Origin: Enchytraeus crypticus
Lineage: Eukaryota > Annelida > Clitellata > Enchytraeida > Enchytraeidae
Reading direction: 5' to 3'
DNA: 64,000 bases
NCBI GenBank assembly: GCA_905160935.1
Contig: CAJHZI010000495.1
Span: 329,001 to 393,000, forward strand
Below, piece by piece: positions 35,101 through 39,704 of this stretch; within the stretch, counting starts at the first letter, position 1; each line of letters opens with the position of its first letter. The translations under genes and the position numbers were made by a program. The notes under the pieces are model-generated. The model was not told where the DNA came from. It worked only from the letters and a program-made list of their open reading frames with translations, and made no database searches.

Positions 35101-38100
35101 CATGACATACCGCACGTGCTACTTGGTTTCTTTTCTTGGTTTCTGTTTTTGTAGTTTTCAATATTTCCTCCATTTCTTTCCATGGTTATTAGTAATCGTT
35201 GCCTTTTGTTGGCGCATCAATTGCAGCCGGCGCGGATTTAAGAATACCTTCCAACACCCTCTGGATTTTTTTTTCTTTCAAAGCTGTCAACACTCGGTCT
35301 TCCAATGTGGTCGCTCACAAAGTACTAACCGGCGCGATGGAGCTTGACTTCATTCAACTGACGCGCAGCTTAACCGACTGCGCTAATCCCGCCCCCCACT
35401 TCATGTGAGTGCAAGCACTTACTGTGGGTGCAAGCACTTCAAGTGCAAGGAAGTGCTGGCACTCACAGGAAGTGCTGGCACTCACAGGAAGTGCTTGCAC
35501 TCACGGGAAGTGCTTGCACTCGCAGGAATTGCTACACTCGCAGGAAGTGCTTGCACTCACAGGAAGTGCTTGCACTCACTGGAAGTGCTTGCACTCACTG
35601 GAAGTGCTATTAGGTTATGAAAGATGGATGCTAAAGTCTAATTTCCTACTTTTCATATTCTTTTGATAAATAAATGCCTGATATGTTTGAATTTTATCTT
35701 CAAAACAACTTTAAGAGCTATTATTTATGACACTTAAAGAGTGTTTCTTCAAAACTGTCCCACTGATTATATGAATAGAGACGGCTAAAAATTATAATAT
35801 ATGTATGTGTATATTTAGAGTTACAATGACTGTGTGAATAGAGCTGGCTAATAATATATGTATGTGTATATTTAGAGTTACTGTTAGAGTCAGGGGCCAG
35901 GTACAACACATTGGACCTTGATAACAATTCAGCGTTACACTATGCTTGTCTCAATGTATGTGTCGTGTCTCTCTGTCTCTCTCTCTCCTTTTATCTCTCT
36001 CCCTCTCACTCGCTCTCTCTGTCTCTCTCAATGTATGTGTCTATATCTGTCTCTCTCTCTCTCTCTCTCTCTCCTACAAATTAGCTTTACACTATGCTTG
36101 TCTCGATGTATGTGTCCATCTCTCTGTCTCTCTTTCTCTGTCTCTGTCACTCATTTCTCTTTTTCTCAGTGCCTCTCTCTGTTTTTATGATCGTTTGTGT
36201 TTCTTTTGCCCTTTGCGCGGCAAGATGGTCATTTAAAATTCATAACTTAGAATCTGACTCTAGAGTTCTGATTTTAGATCTAACTCTACCGTTTTGCTCA
36301 TTTTACGAGCAAGGTTGCACTATTGACGTTTTACATTTTAATTGTAGGTCCTATAATGTGATAGCAGATTGATGTGAAAACTACAATGTATATCGAGACT
36401 TGTTCACAGTATAATTAAATGCTAAATAATGGGTATAAATGATTTGCACATTTATAAAGTCGCTGTATTATTCAGTTCTTATTTAATGTTTAACTCTTTG
36501 TGGTTGTTGTTGTAGCAACATGAAGACAGTGCATGTTGTCTATGGTTGTTGTTGTAGCAACATGAACACAGTGCATGTTGTGTGTGGTTGTTGTTGTAGC
36601 AACATGAACACAATGCATGTTGTGTGTGGTTGTTGTTGTTGTAGCAACATGAAGACTTGTCGTTGCTGCTGTTGGATAGGGTCAACTCTGCTGACATCGT
36701 CAACGTATCTAACAGTCAGAGAAAAACGTATTGATTCTTGATACTCTACTAAATGTACATTTCTTGTAGCTTGTAAGTTAATTGTCTCGCTGCATATAAG
36801 TAGGTGCAGGGTTCAATTCAATGCCTGCCCCGTCATTGACAAGGTTTTTAGACAGGAAACTGACGTTAAATTTGGCTCTAGCATCAACTGACCAGTCGCT
36901 CTGATTTCATTGGAAGATTATTTAGAAATTAACAAAAGTGATTTAAAGCTAGGCTTTATTTGTGTTGTTTCTAATTTAGTATGCTGTATTTGTTGTTTAT
37001 TATGACATGAAAAGAAATGAAAAGGTTGAATGAATGAATGAAAAAAGTGCACGTTTTAATTAGCTAACTTTTTCCTTTTTTATGGATTGTATATTTGTCT
37101 AATATTGGATTTACTGTGTAAAAAGTATTTATCACTTGCGAAATTGGAATACGTACTCGCTGGCAACTGCAGATGTGTGGAAAGGGTGACAGAAGCTGAT
37201 TTGGCTGTTGGAAATTTAGTAAATATTTCTTCATTGTAGATCAATCTTGGGTTCTATTTGAGATCTTTAAATATCTTGTCATTGAGTGACTGTCTGATTT
37301 TATTAACTGACGGTTTGATTGCTCTATCCATTGATTGATCGACTGTGCGATTGATCTATCGATTGATCGATTTACTGTTAGATTGATCTACCGATTGATT
37401 AATCAACTGCTTGATTGAACTATCAATTAATTGGTCTACTGTTTCTTTGATTGATCAATTGTGTGATTGATCTATCAATTGATTTATTGATTGATCTATC
37501 GATTGATCGATCCACTATTTGATTTATCAATTGATTGATCTACTGTTTGATTCATCAATTGATTGATTTTCTGTTTGATTTATTTCTATATTATATAGAC
37601 CTCTACACATAGCTGCCAGACATGGTCTGGTATCAGTTGTACAGCTGCTCATGGATAAGGGTGCTAACGTCTTTGCAACTGACAGCAAAGGTTGTATATC
37701 TGTACTGTTGTTTATTCCAATAATTAATTAATGCTTTTTGTACAAAGTTTTTCTTTATTATTGATTCAAATCAAGCTCATAAGTCATTTATGCAATTTAT
37801 TGTGATATTTTCTTATAAATTGTGTACCCATTTTGTAATAACATTTGACAGAGAACTACCAGAGATTTCAAATTTCTGCAGATTGTAGATTTTTTAAACA
37901 ACTACCTTAACTTTCAATGTTTATGTAGAAGATATCAAGGCATCATTGTAACCACTTTTTCGGGTGTGGTCGTGAATGGTATGAATGTAACATTTTCATT
38001 AATTGAGATATCAGATACAGACTTTTTCCTCCTCCAATAAAGACTAACTAACTGACCTAGTTACTAACTGACTTGCTGAATAACTGTTCTGACGCTAACT

Positions 38101-39093
38101 AACTGACCTACTGTCTGACTACTGACTTGATACTGTCTTACTACTGACTGACCAACTACTGTCTGACTGACTGTCTGTCTGACTGCATGGCTGACTGACT
38201 GTCTGACTACTGACTATCTGACTACTGACTGTCTGACTACTGACTGACTGATTCACTGACTACACTACTTGCTAACTACTGACTCGCTGACTGACTGACT
38301 GACTGATTGATAACACTCAGGTCACACGGCGGCGCTCTCGTGTGCTCCCACAGACGCTGTGGCAGAGTGCCTGGCCCTGCTGTTGAGACAGATGTTTCCT
38401 CAGCAGGCTCATCGGCTCATGAATCAATCGCTCTCCACGGAGAACGAATCCTGCTTGGGTTCGTATCTAGGGCAACGTGTCTCGGTCTCTCCTAATTGAT
38501 GCTCTTAAATAACCTGATAAGATTAATAAGTTTTAAGATTAATAAGTTTTAAGATTAATAAGTTTTAAGATTAATAAGTTTTAAGATTAATAAGTTTCAA
38601 GATTAATAAGTTTTAAGATTAATAAGTTTTAAGATTAATAAGTTTTAATAACCTGATAAGATTAGAATTTCTGAGTTTACCTGCCACAAACTTTCTGAAC
38701 AGTTGGAACTCTCCAGGGTCAATGTGTTTCCTTCCAATCTGTCGCAGGTCTTCGTCTATAGTGAAACCAGACCTTAAATGAGCCGGTGGCTTGTTGGTAA
38801 GTTGTTCGAGAGCGGATTAGTAGGCGCAGGGTTGAATTCCAGTGCTCTCTCCGTCACTGACATGCTTTTTTGAGTATGAAACTGACGTTAAACTTGGCCT
38901 AGATTGTTATGTTTTGGAACCCTGAAACATTTTAATTATAAGGTTGCTTTCCTTTGCCTCTGCAGTTATAACGCTACCTGGGAGTCCAGTTATTTCAAGT
39001 TTATTTGTCAAGTTTATATCAAGTTTTATTTGTTTATCTATTTAATTCTCGCAAACACAGCGACCTCAATAAGCAACCATAATGAACTTAACA

Positions 39094-39138
<45 letters not shown>

Positions 39139-39389
39139 ACAATAGAAACAAATATTAACAGGTACAGCAATAGAACTGCAATTAAGAAGATAGCTAACTA
39201 GAATAAATCGAGAATGTGACACTGTGAGAATTCCTGCTTTGTTGAGAACATCTGCTTATTTATAACATTTCAGATTCTACCGGTTGTGACTCTTTCCAGA
39301 CTGGCGGTGCTCGAGATCATCTTGAAGGTCAGGATGATGGTCGTCGTGAATCTGGGTCACTTCAAAGTTCAGATTCTGAATTCTACTGA
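16156..39389 (+). CDS. ANKRD28: Ankyrin-repeat regulatory subunit of protein phosphatase 6 (ANKRD28/44/52 type), 28 coding exons, 5' end not found
   Basis: The exons listed separately join without a frame break to 1,036 codons including stop, so about 1,035 residues; vertebrate relatives have roughly 990-1,080. The protein is almost entirely 33-residue ankyrin repeats (TPLHxAA, GADVN, GRT). Diagnostic stretches are [46 protein letters not shown] and the C-terminal SDSEFY (vertebrate SDSETY/F). These subunits are known to scaffold PP6 catalytic subunit and SAPS proteins. The similarity is to all three vertebrate paralogues, so this is probably their single invertebrate counterpart; the symbol is a label, not a one-to-one claim. 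A short N-terminal exon upstream of 16156 is expected and was not identified. Introns are loaded with minisatellites and SINEs. Confidence 0.95.
16839..17038. repeat. Tandem duplication, ~98-bp unit
   Basis: Two nearly identical units run from aaaatatagc.gtccaatac to cgattcaagggaagatgat, upstream of ankyrin exon 2. They differ by only a few bases, so the duplication is recent. Confidence 0.9.
17131..17280 (+). CDS. ANKRD28: PP6 ankyrin subunit exon 2
   Basis: The exon lies between TGACAG and GTGAGT, phase 0 at both ends. It contains [20 protein letters not shown] and [14 protein letters not shown]. The donor is followed at once by a 24-bp minisatellite, and the frame stays open into that intron (see findings). 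Confidence 0.94.
17287..17470 (+). repeat. 24-bp minisatellite at exon 2 donor
   Basis: About eight units of taaattgcgtaattgtaaag plus tagc start seven bases after the donor. In exon frame they encode LRNCKVAK repeats without a stop until 17467. Confidence 0.92.
18101..18328 (+). repeat. 27-bp acceptor-echo array, exon 3
   Basis: Eight units of ttgacatatttgtatcgta followed by tgagaccg precede and include the acceptor ATCGTAG|GAAACCGTTGA. The first two units keep TCGTAG|GAGACTGTTGA; the later ones have TCGTATG. Confidence 0.92.
18318..18518 (+). CDS. ANKRD28: PP6 ankyrin subunit exon 3
   Basis: The acceptor is ATCGTAG and the donor GTATGA; 67 codons, phase 0. It encodes [40 protein letters not shown] and more. 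The acceptor and first exon bases are the last unit of a 27-bp tandem array. Confidence 0.95.
18975..19095 (+). repeat. tRNA-derived SINE, family C
   Basis: It contains ctggatagcttgcatggttg, an A-box-like start, and cggttcaaaccccaatcg as B box, then ttaaacaaacgttaaacatc. Relatives are at 50310-50440 and 62790-62925. Confidence 0.68.
19183..19372 (+). repeat. tRNA-derived SINE, family B
   Basis: It contains cgtgggttcgaatcccagcc (B box) and ctgatctgagagtaaagtc; its end lies just before the exon 4 acceptor. Confidence 0.82.
19403..19555 (+). CDS. ANKRD28: PP6 ankyrin subunit exon 4
   Basis: The acceptor is TTACAAG and the donor GTATGT; 51 codons, phase 0. It contains [19 protein letters not shown], one of the most conserved stretches in the family. 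A tRNA-like SINE ends about 30 bases before the acceptor, and a 30-bp minisatellite starts at the donor. Confidence 0.95.
19556..19975 (+). repeat. 30-bp minisatellite at exon 4 donor
   Basis: About 14 units of ttgagttcttgtcaataaat followed by aaacctgtgc start directly at the donor. It is open in several frames on both strands, but the exon 4 frame meets a stop in the first unit. Confidence 0.95.
20168..20290. repeat. TA microsatellite before exon 5
   Basis: Long TA run ending eight bases before the exon 5 acceptor, where a pyrimidine tract would normally stand. Confidence 0.92.
20298..20501 (+). CDS. ANKRD28: PP6 ankyrin subunit exon 5
   Basis: The acceptor is TTGAACAG and the donor GTAGCT; 68 codons, phase 0. 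It contains [20 protein letters not shown] and [22 protein letters not shown] microsatellites press on both sides of this exon. Confidence 0.94.
20532..20662. repeat. TA and CA microsatellite after exon 5
   Basis: TA run followed by a short ACAC and TATA region in the intron after exon 5. Confidence 0.9.
20668..20806 (+). repeat. tRNA-derived SINE, family A, good copy
   Basis: A-box-like ggcgatgtcggtaagg, B-box-like ggggttgaaatcctgggct, and tail gaggaaactgacgttaacac can be read in order. Confidence 0.8.
21376..21462 (+). CDS. ANKRD28: PP6 ankyrin subunit exon 6
   Basis: The acceptor is CTTATAG and the donor GTTAGA; 29 codons, phase 0. It encodes [20 protein letters not shown] and ends DVNAK. 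STHGA is the family signature at this repeat. Donor-flanking sequence recurs in the next intron. Confidence 0.94.
21795..21873 (+). CDS. ANKRD28: PP6 ankyrin subunit exon 7
   Basis: The acceptor is GATCAG and the donor GTATGT; it ends with one base of Gly. It encodes [20 protein letters not shown] and QTLIQH. The last ten exon bases and the donor are echoed in a 40-bp array, and the frame stays open into the intron. Confidence 0.94.
21874..22185 (+). repeat. 40-bp donor-echo array, exon 7
   Basis: Units of attcagcacggtatgtattc, then attttgctttcagtcactgt, repeat the last exon bases and the donor about seven more times at 40-base spacing. Confidence 0.93.
22192..22409 (+). repeat. ~135-bp tandem duplication spanning exon 8 acceptor
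   Basis: The block gatgatcagttgatctattg, agctcgtttgtgtg, tttaag and then the first 35 exon bases appears first at 22275-22309 and again at the real exon (22410). Confidence 0.85.
22410..22524 (+). CDS. ANKRD28: PP6 ankyrin subunit exon 8
   Basis: The acceptor is TTTAAG and the donor GTATGT; it begins by completing Gly and ends with two bases of Lys. It contains [20 protein letters not shown]. An upstream partial copy starts at 22275. Confidence 0.93.
22575..22835 (+). repeat. Dispersed repeat with (GAT)n tail
   Basis: It contains gaagaatcgaccaactgttg, aacccaacttcagaaaggg and ccctagtaaaactgag, then gatgccgatg. It is a decayed full-length copy. Confidence 0.6.
22836..23404. other. Intron 8, AT-rich DNA
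   Basis: A family A SINE tail is visible at 23405-23466. A short tract of tattt.cac repeats lies at 23160-23350. Nothing else. Confidence 0.4.
23524..23676 (+). CDS. ANKRD28: PP6 ankyrin subunit exon 9
   Basis: The acceptor is TGTATAG and the donor GTTAGA. It contains [20 protein letters not shown] and [14 protein letters not shown], matching the family's RGIHGMFPLHLAALSG and DDFGRTCLHAAA. It ends with two bases of Gly. Confidence 0.93.
23735..24340. other. Intron 9, AT-rich DNA
   Basis: No recognisable repeat or exon apart from a CT-rich stretch near 23920-23975. Confidence 0.4.
24345..24455 (+). repeat. SINE tail with TTGA repeat
   Basis: The text gacgtccctgac occurs three times, followed by ggcaaggaaccggacgttaa and ttgttgattgattaattg. 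It shows that one dispersed family ends in a (TTGA)n tail, a likely source of the many GATT arrays. Confidence 0.65.
24464..24532 (+). CDS. ANKRD28: PP6 ankyrin subunit exon 10
   Basis: The acceptor is TATTTCAG and the donor GTTCGC. It completes Gly and encodes [16 protein letters not shown] and LIDSEG plus two bases of Arg. It is followed by a long TTGATGG-type tandem array. Confidence 0.9.
24630..25570 (+). repeat. GATT-based minisatellite, ~940 bp
   Basis: Units of gactgattgattgatgggttg and variants fill the intron between exons 10 and 11, stopping close to the exon 11 acceptor. Higher-order blocks (tgacgggttgattgatgg) occur. Confidence 0.95.
25577..25717 (+). CDS. ANKRD28: PP6 ankyrin subunit exon 11
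   Basis: The acceptor is GAGCAG and the donor GTTTGT. It encodes [19 protein letters not shown] and [15 protein letters not shown], and ends with two bases of Lys. The family shows GRSPLHYAAANCNYQC and GCTPLHYAA at this place. Confidence 0.94.
26155..26425 (+). repeat. Dispersed repeat with (GAT)n tail
   Basis: It contains gctgaagaatagacc, aaccaacgtcagaaagggc, cctaatcccgaccctagtt and gggaagatgatgatg. Its tail ends near the exon 12 acceptor. Confidence 0.75.
26466..26577 (+). CDS. ANKRD28: PP6 ankyrin subunit exon 12
   Basis: The acceptor is TACATAG and the donor GTTTGT. It completes Lys and then gives [16 protein letters not shown] and [19 protein letters not shown]; phase 0 at the end. Confidence 0.92.
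26668..26757 (+). repeat. tRNA-derived SINE, family A, 3' part
   Basis: It begins at the B box (ggtttcaaatcctgggct) and runs to ctaaagctggtt. Confidence 0.65.
26885..27150. repeat. Dispersed TTGA/GATT tracts in intron 12
   Basis: Irregular gattgattg and tgattgattga repeats lie upstream of exon 13. Confidence 0.8.
27159..27233 (+). CDS. ANKRD28: PP6 ankyrin subunit exon 13
   Basis: The acceptor is TATCTAG and the donor GTCAGT; 25 codons, phase 0. It encodes [20 protein letters not shown] and then PLHLA. This is the family's less regular linker between repeats, shortened here compared with vertebrates. Confidence 0.87.
27659..27768 (-). repeat. tRNA-derived SINE, family A
   Basis: Reverse copy with acatcagtttcctac and ggattggaaccctgcacc. 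It sits in intron 13; a palindrome (cacataatgtatattatgtg) lies at about 27504. Confidence 0.6.
27890..28135 (+). repeat. Dispersed repeat with (GAT)n tail
   Basis: Shared text is gaagaatagaccaa, aaccaacgtcagaaagggc, cctaggctccagaaattgc and gatgatgatgatg. It ends about 25 bases before exon 14. Confidence 0.7.
28160..28235 (+). CDS. ANKRD28: PP6 ankyrin subunit exon 14
   Basis: The acceptor is CTGCAG and the donor GTCAGC. It encodes [16 protein letters not shown] and VNIDSQDNR plus one base of Gly. Confidence 0.9.
28290..29000. other. Intron 14, unique AT-rich DNA
   Basis: No exon, repeat family or array is recognised here. Confidence 0.4.
29003..29143 (+). repeat. tRNA-derived SINE, family A, good copy
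   Basis: It has ggtaatgtcggtaaggtac, the B box cggggttcaaatcctgggct and tail acgaaactgacgttaac. A fragment of the 'aacgtcc' family follows in reverse at 29208-29264, ending in TTA repeats at exon 15. Confidence 0.8.
29305..29430 (+). CDS. ANKRD28: PP6 ankyrin subunit exon 15
   Basis: The acceptor is TTATAG, directly after a TTA-repeat tract that looks like a SINE tail, and the donor is GTGCGT. It contains [20 protein letters not shown] and ALPLHLA, and ends with one base of Ala. Confidence 0.92.
29541..29632. repeat. Inverted repeat (hairpin) 1
   Basis: The left arm acagctatagcactgata ... ggcacagataaa and right arm tttatctgtgcc ... tatcagtgctatagctgt pair over about 37 bases with a few mismatches. 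Confidence 0.88.
29787..29966. repeat. Inverted repeat (hairpin) 2, ~83-bp arms
   Basis: The left arm ends ttaaagctagagcac at 29869 and the right arm begins gtgctctagctttaa at 29883. The arms match almost perfectly through ggcaccaatatagtcatgg and gatatggcactgatgaag, leaving a 13-base loop. Confidence 0.93.
30015..30096 (+). CDS. ANKRD28: PP6 ankyrin subunit exon 16
   Basis: The acceptor is GATACAG and the donor GTGCTT. It encodes [20 protein letters not shown] and DCMDELE plus two bases of Arg. A large inverted repeat sits just upstream, and a TCAA/TCAG tract starts just after the donor. Confidence 0.9.
30097..30280 (+). repeat. TCAA/TCAG tract after exon 16 donor
   Basis: Irregular caatcaatcagtcagtc repeats begin about 12 bases after the donor. 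Confidence 0.9.
30692..30809 (+). CDS. ANKRD28: PP6 ankyrin subunit exon 17
   Basis: The acceptor is TTTTGCAG and the donor GTGAGT. It encodes [19 protein letters not shown] and RTALHMA, corresponding to QTPLMLSVLNGH and GRTALHRGA in the family. Phase 0 at the end. Confidence 0.94.
30975..31160 (+). repeat. Acceptor echoes 1 and 2 of exon 18
   Basis: Copies of TTGTAG|GCTGCTA.TGGGCAC at 31009 and 31094 are set in GATT-rich sequence. The first extends 33 bases into exon-like sequence with four differences. Confidence 0.92.
31205..31780. other. Unique insertion in intron 17
   Basis: About 570 bases of AT-rich sequence (starts near ggccaacgagagag) separate the second and third acceptor echoes. 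No protein homology is visible; it may be an unidentified non-autonomous element. Confidence 0.4.
31825..31923 (+). repeat. Acceptor echo 3 of exon 18
   Basis: TTGTAG|GCTGCTAATGGGCACG with agaagtgtgtagattt starts at 31842, 82 bases before the real exon. Confidence 0.93.
31924..32064 (+). CDS. ANKRD28: PP6 ankyrin subunit exon 18
   Basis: The acceptor is GATTGTAG and the donor GTATGT; 47 codons, phase 0. It contains [14 protein letters not shown] and [20 protein letters not shown]. Three decoy copies of the acceptor plus exon start lie upstream at 31009, 31094 and 31842. Confidence 0.95.
32065..32150. repeat. CT microsatellite after exon 18
   Basis: TCTC repeats begin just after the donor and run into a SINE. 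Confidence 0.85.
32150..32330 (+). repeat. tRNA-derived SINE, family B, good copy
   Basis: It contains gacagatcccgaggtgaatt, cgtggattcgaatcccagcc (B box), gagagtaaaatctcgg and catgtggtattaaaagtg. Confidence 0.82.
32677..32746 (+). CDS. ANKRD28: PP6 ankyrin subunit exon 19
   Basis: The acceptor is TTTGCAG and the donor GTTTGT. It encodes [20 protein letters not shown] and AYN plus one base of Gly; the family has DNHGYTALHWACYNGH. Confidence 0.93.
32780..33350. other. Intron 19, AT-rich DNA
   Basis: A short TA run is at 32970-33000. A reverse family A SINE fragment follows at 33353-33432. Nothing else. Confidence 0.45.
33538..33625 (+). CDS. ANKRD28: PP6 ankyrin subunit exon 20
   Basis: The acceptor TATGTAG lies in a TATG microsatellite; the donor is GTACGT. 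It completes Gly, then gives [19 protein letters not shown] and NAFSPLHCA plus two bases of Val. Confidence 0.93.
33640..34000. other. Intron 20, unique AT-rich DNA
   Basis: No repeat or exon recognised. Confidence 0.4.
34019..34102 (+). CDS. ANKRD28: PP6 ankyrin subunit exon 21
   Basis: The acceptor is ATTTCAG and the donor GTTTGA. It completes Val and encodes [20 protein letters not shown] and NVTDGKG plus two bases of Arg, aligned with the family's INDNEGAAEML and ASIVNATDSKGR. Confidence 0.92.
34488..34569 (+). pseudogene. Decayed partial copy of ankyrin exon 22 with acceptor
   Basis: After TGTATAG, gaaagtgctacatgcttcat and ttgttcacagatcaatatga match the real exon start at 34607 at roughly 70-75%, including gcttcattgttcacagatca against gctgcgtcgttcacagatca. 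Stops and one indel make it non-coding. Confidence 0.85.
34607..34752 (+). CDS. ANKRD28: PP6 ankyrin subunit exon 22
   Basis: The acceptor is TCTATAG and the donor GTGAGT. It completes Arg and contains [19 protein letters not shown] and [18 protein letters not shown] decayed copy of its first ~80 bases with its own acceptor lies at 34488-34569. Confidence 0.95.
34763..34898 (-). repeat. tRNA-derived SINE, family A
   Basis: Reverse reading shows cgggttcaaatcctgggctc and tgagaaactgacgctaac. It starts 10 bases after the exon 22 donor. Confidence 0.78.
34898..35065 (+). repeat. Minisatellite, left arm of inverted pair
   Basis: Units of tgtgagtgc.agcacttcc face right; the same unit in reverse fills 35440-35610. 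Confidence 0.88.
35195..35397 (-). repeat. 5S-derived SINE, full-size copy
   Basis: It runs from ttggcgcatcaattgcagcc through ctgtcaacactcggtcttcc and aagtactaaccggcg to gctaatcccgcc. Reverse reading gives the 5S-like block as in 712-905. Confidence 0.78.
35402..35612 (-). repeat. Minisatellite, right arm of inverted pair
   Basis: After two units in the left-arm orientation the array flips to aggaagtgcttgcactcac repeats, about nine units. Confidence 0.9.
35765..35875 (+). repeat. 57-bp acceptor echo of exon 23
   Basis: The block aatatatgtatgtgtatatt followed by tag|agttac occurs at 35797-35824 and again at the real boundary (35876); gaatagag.cggcta is shared too. Confidence 0.9.
35876..35955 (+). 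CDS. ANKRD28: PP6 ankyrin subunit exon 23
   Basis: The acceptor is TATTTAG and the donor GTATGT. It completes Glu and encodes [20 protein letters not shown] and HYACLN. Both ends are echoed: the acceptor at 35819 and the donor with exon end at 36081-36106. Confidence 0.91.
35956..36185 (+). repeat. CT array with donor echo of exon 23
   Basis: Bases 36085-36113 repeat ctttacactatgcttgtctc and gat|gtatgtgtc, the exon end and donor. A shorter echo, ctcaatgtatgtgtc, is at 36027-36041. Confidence 0.93.
36511..36644 (+). repeat. 42-bp acceptor-echo array of exon 24
   Basis: Three units of ttgttgtag|caacatgaa with cagtgcatgttgtgtgtgg precede the real acceptor at spacings of 42, 42 and 45 bases. 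Confidence 0.95.
36645..36727 (+). CDS. ANKRD28: PP6 ankyrin subunit exon 24
   Basis: The acceptor is TTGTAG and the donor GTATTG. It encodes [20 protein letters not shown] and VSNSQRK plus two bases of Thr. Three upstream copies of acceptor plus exon start lie at 36516, 36558 and 36600. Confidence 0.92.
36785..36886 (+). repeat. tRNA-derived SINE, family A, divergent
   Basis: It has taagtaggtgcagggttcaa, ccccgtcattgaca and aggaaactgacgttaaa. Confidence 0.65.
36890..37300. other. Intron 24, AT-rich DNA
   Basis: No exon or named repeat is visible before the GATT tracts begin. Confidence 0.4.
37305..37585. repeat. GATT/GATC tracts before exon 25
   Basis: Irregular ttgattgatctatc repeats lead up to the exon 25 acceptor. 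Confidence 0.85.
37599..37690 (+). CDS. ANKRD28: PP6 ankyrin subunit exon 25
   Basis: The acceptor is TATATAG and the donor GTTGTA. It completes Thr and encodes [20 protein letters not shown] and [10 protein letters not shown] plus one base of Gly, aligned with [32 protein letters not shown]-type sequence. Confidence 0.94.
38040..38312. repeat. CTGA tracts before exon 26
   Basis: Repeats of ctgactgactgtctgacta end about 10 bases before the acceptor. Confidence 0.9.
38321..38458 (+). CDS. ANKRD28: PP6 ankyrin subunit exon 26 (end of last repeat)
   Basis: The acceptor is ACTCAG. It encodes [20 protein letters not shown] and [11 protein letters not shown], equivalent to [22 protein letters not shown]. 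The chosen donor is GTTCGT after 38458; a second candidate in the same phase is GTGTCT after 38476. If neither is used the frame ends at TGA 38497-38499, giving a shorter C-terminus. The first donor is preferred because the next two exons then join in phase. Confidence 0.85.
38515..38660 (+). repeat. 16-bp minisatellite in intron 26
   Basis: About eight units of taagattaataagtttt flanked by two copies of aataacctgataagatta. Confidence 0.93.
38703..38747 (+). CDS. ANKRD28: PP6 ankyrin subunit exon 27 (short tail exon)
   Basis: The 45-base exon lies between GAACAG and GTCTTC. It reads [15 protein letters not shown] plus one base, and CVSFQSVA resembles TVSFEALP in the vertebrate tail. Its phase matches both neighbours, which supports it despite the small size. 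A 16-bp TAAGTTTTAAGATTAA array precedes it. Confidence 0.68.
38780..38902 (+). repeat. tRNA-derived SINE, family A, divergent
   Basis: It has gagccggtggcttgttgg, gcagggttgaattccag and tgaaactgacgttaaactt. Confidence 0.65.
39098..39136. repeat. TA microsatellite
   Basis: Short TA run in the last ankyrin intron. Confidence 0.9.
39274..39389 (+). CDS. ANKRD28: PP6 ankyrin subunit terminal exon 28
   Basis: The acceptor is CATTTCAG. It encodes [20 protein letters not shown] and ends [10 protein letters not shown] with a TGA stop. The ending matches the conserved DSDSETY/F of the family. Coding bases from this exon have seeded a 29-bp array in the following 300 bases. Confidence 0.82.
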
Positions 39390-39700
39390 TTTGTTTTCTG
39401 GTTGATTCAGCGCTGGAGCTGTTGCTAGTTCAGATTCTGAATTTTGCAGAGGTAACATTTGAGTTGAGCTGTGAATCATGGGTCAGTGTAGGGTCAGTAT
39501 GTGAATCTGGGTCAGTGTAGGGTAGAGATGTGAATCTGGGTCAGTGTAGAGTCAAGATGTAATCTGGGTCAGTATAGCGTTGAGATGTGAATCTGGGTCA
39601 GTGTAGTGTCAATATGTGAATCTGGGTCAGTGTAGCGTAGAGATGTGAATCTGGGTCAGTGTAGCGTTGAGATGTGAATCTGGGTCAGTGTAGAGTTGAA
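39390..39700 (+). repeat. 29-bp array in the 3' UTR seeded by exon 28
   Basis: Eight or so units of tgtgaatctgggtcagtgta plus gcgttgaga repeat the coding text cgtgaatctgggtca from the terminal exon. A copy of agttcagattctgaatt is also at 39426. Confidence 0.9.
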
Positions 39701-39704
39701 CTGT

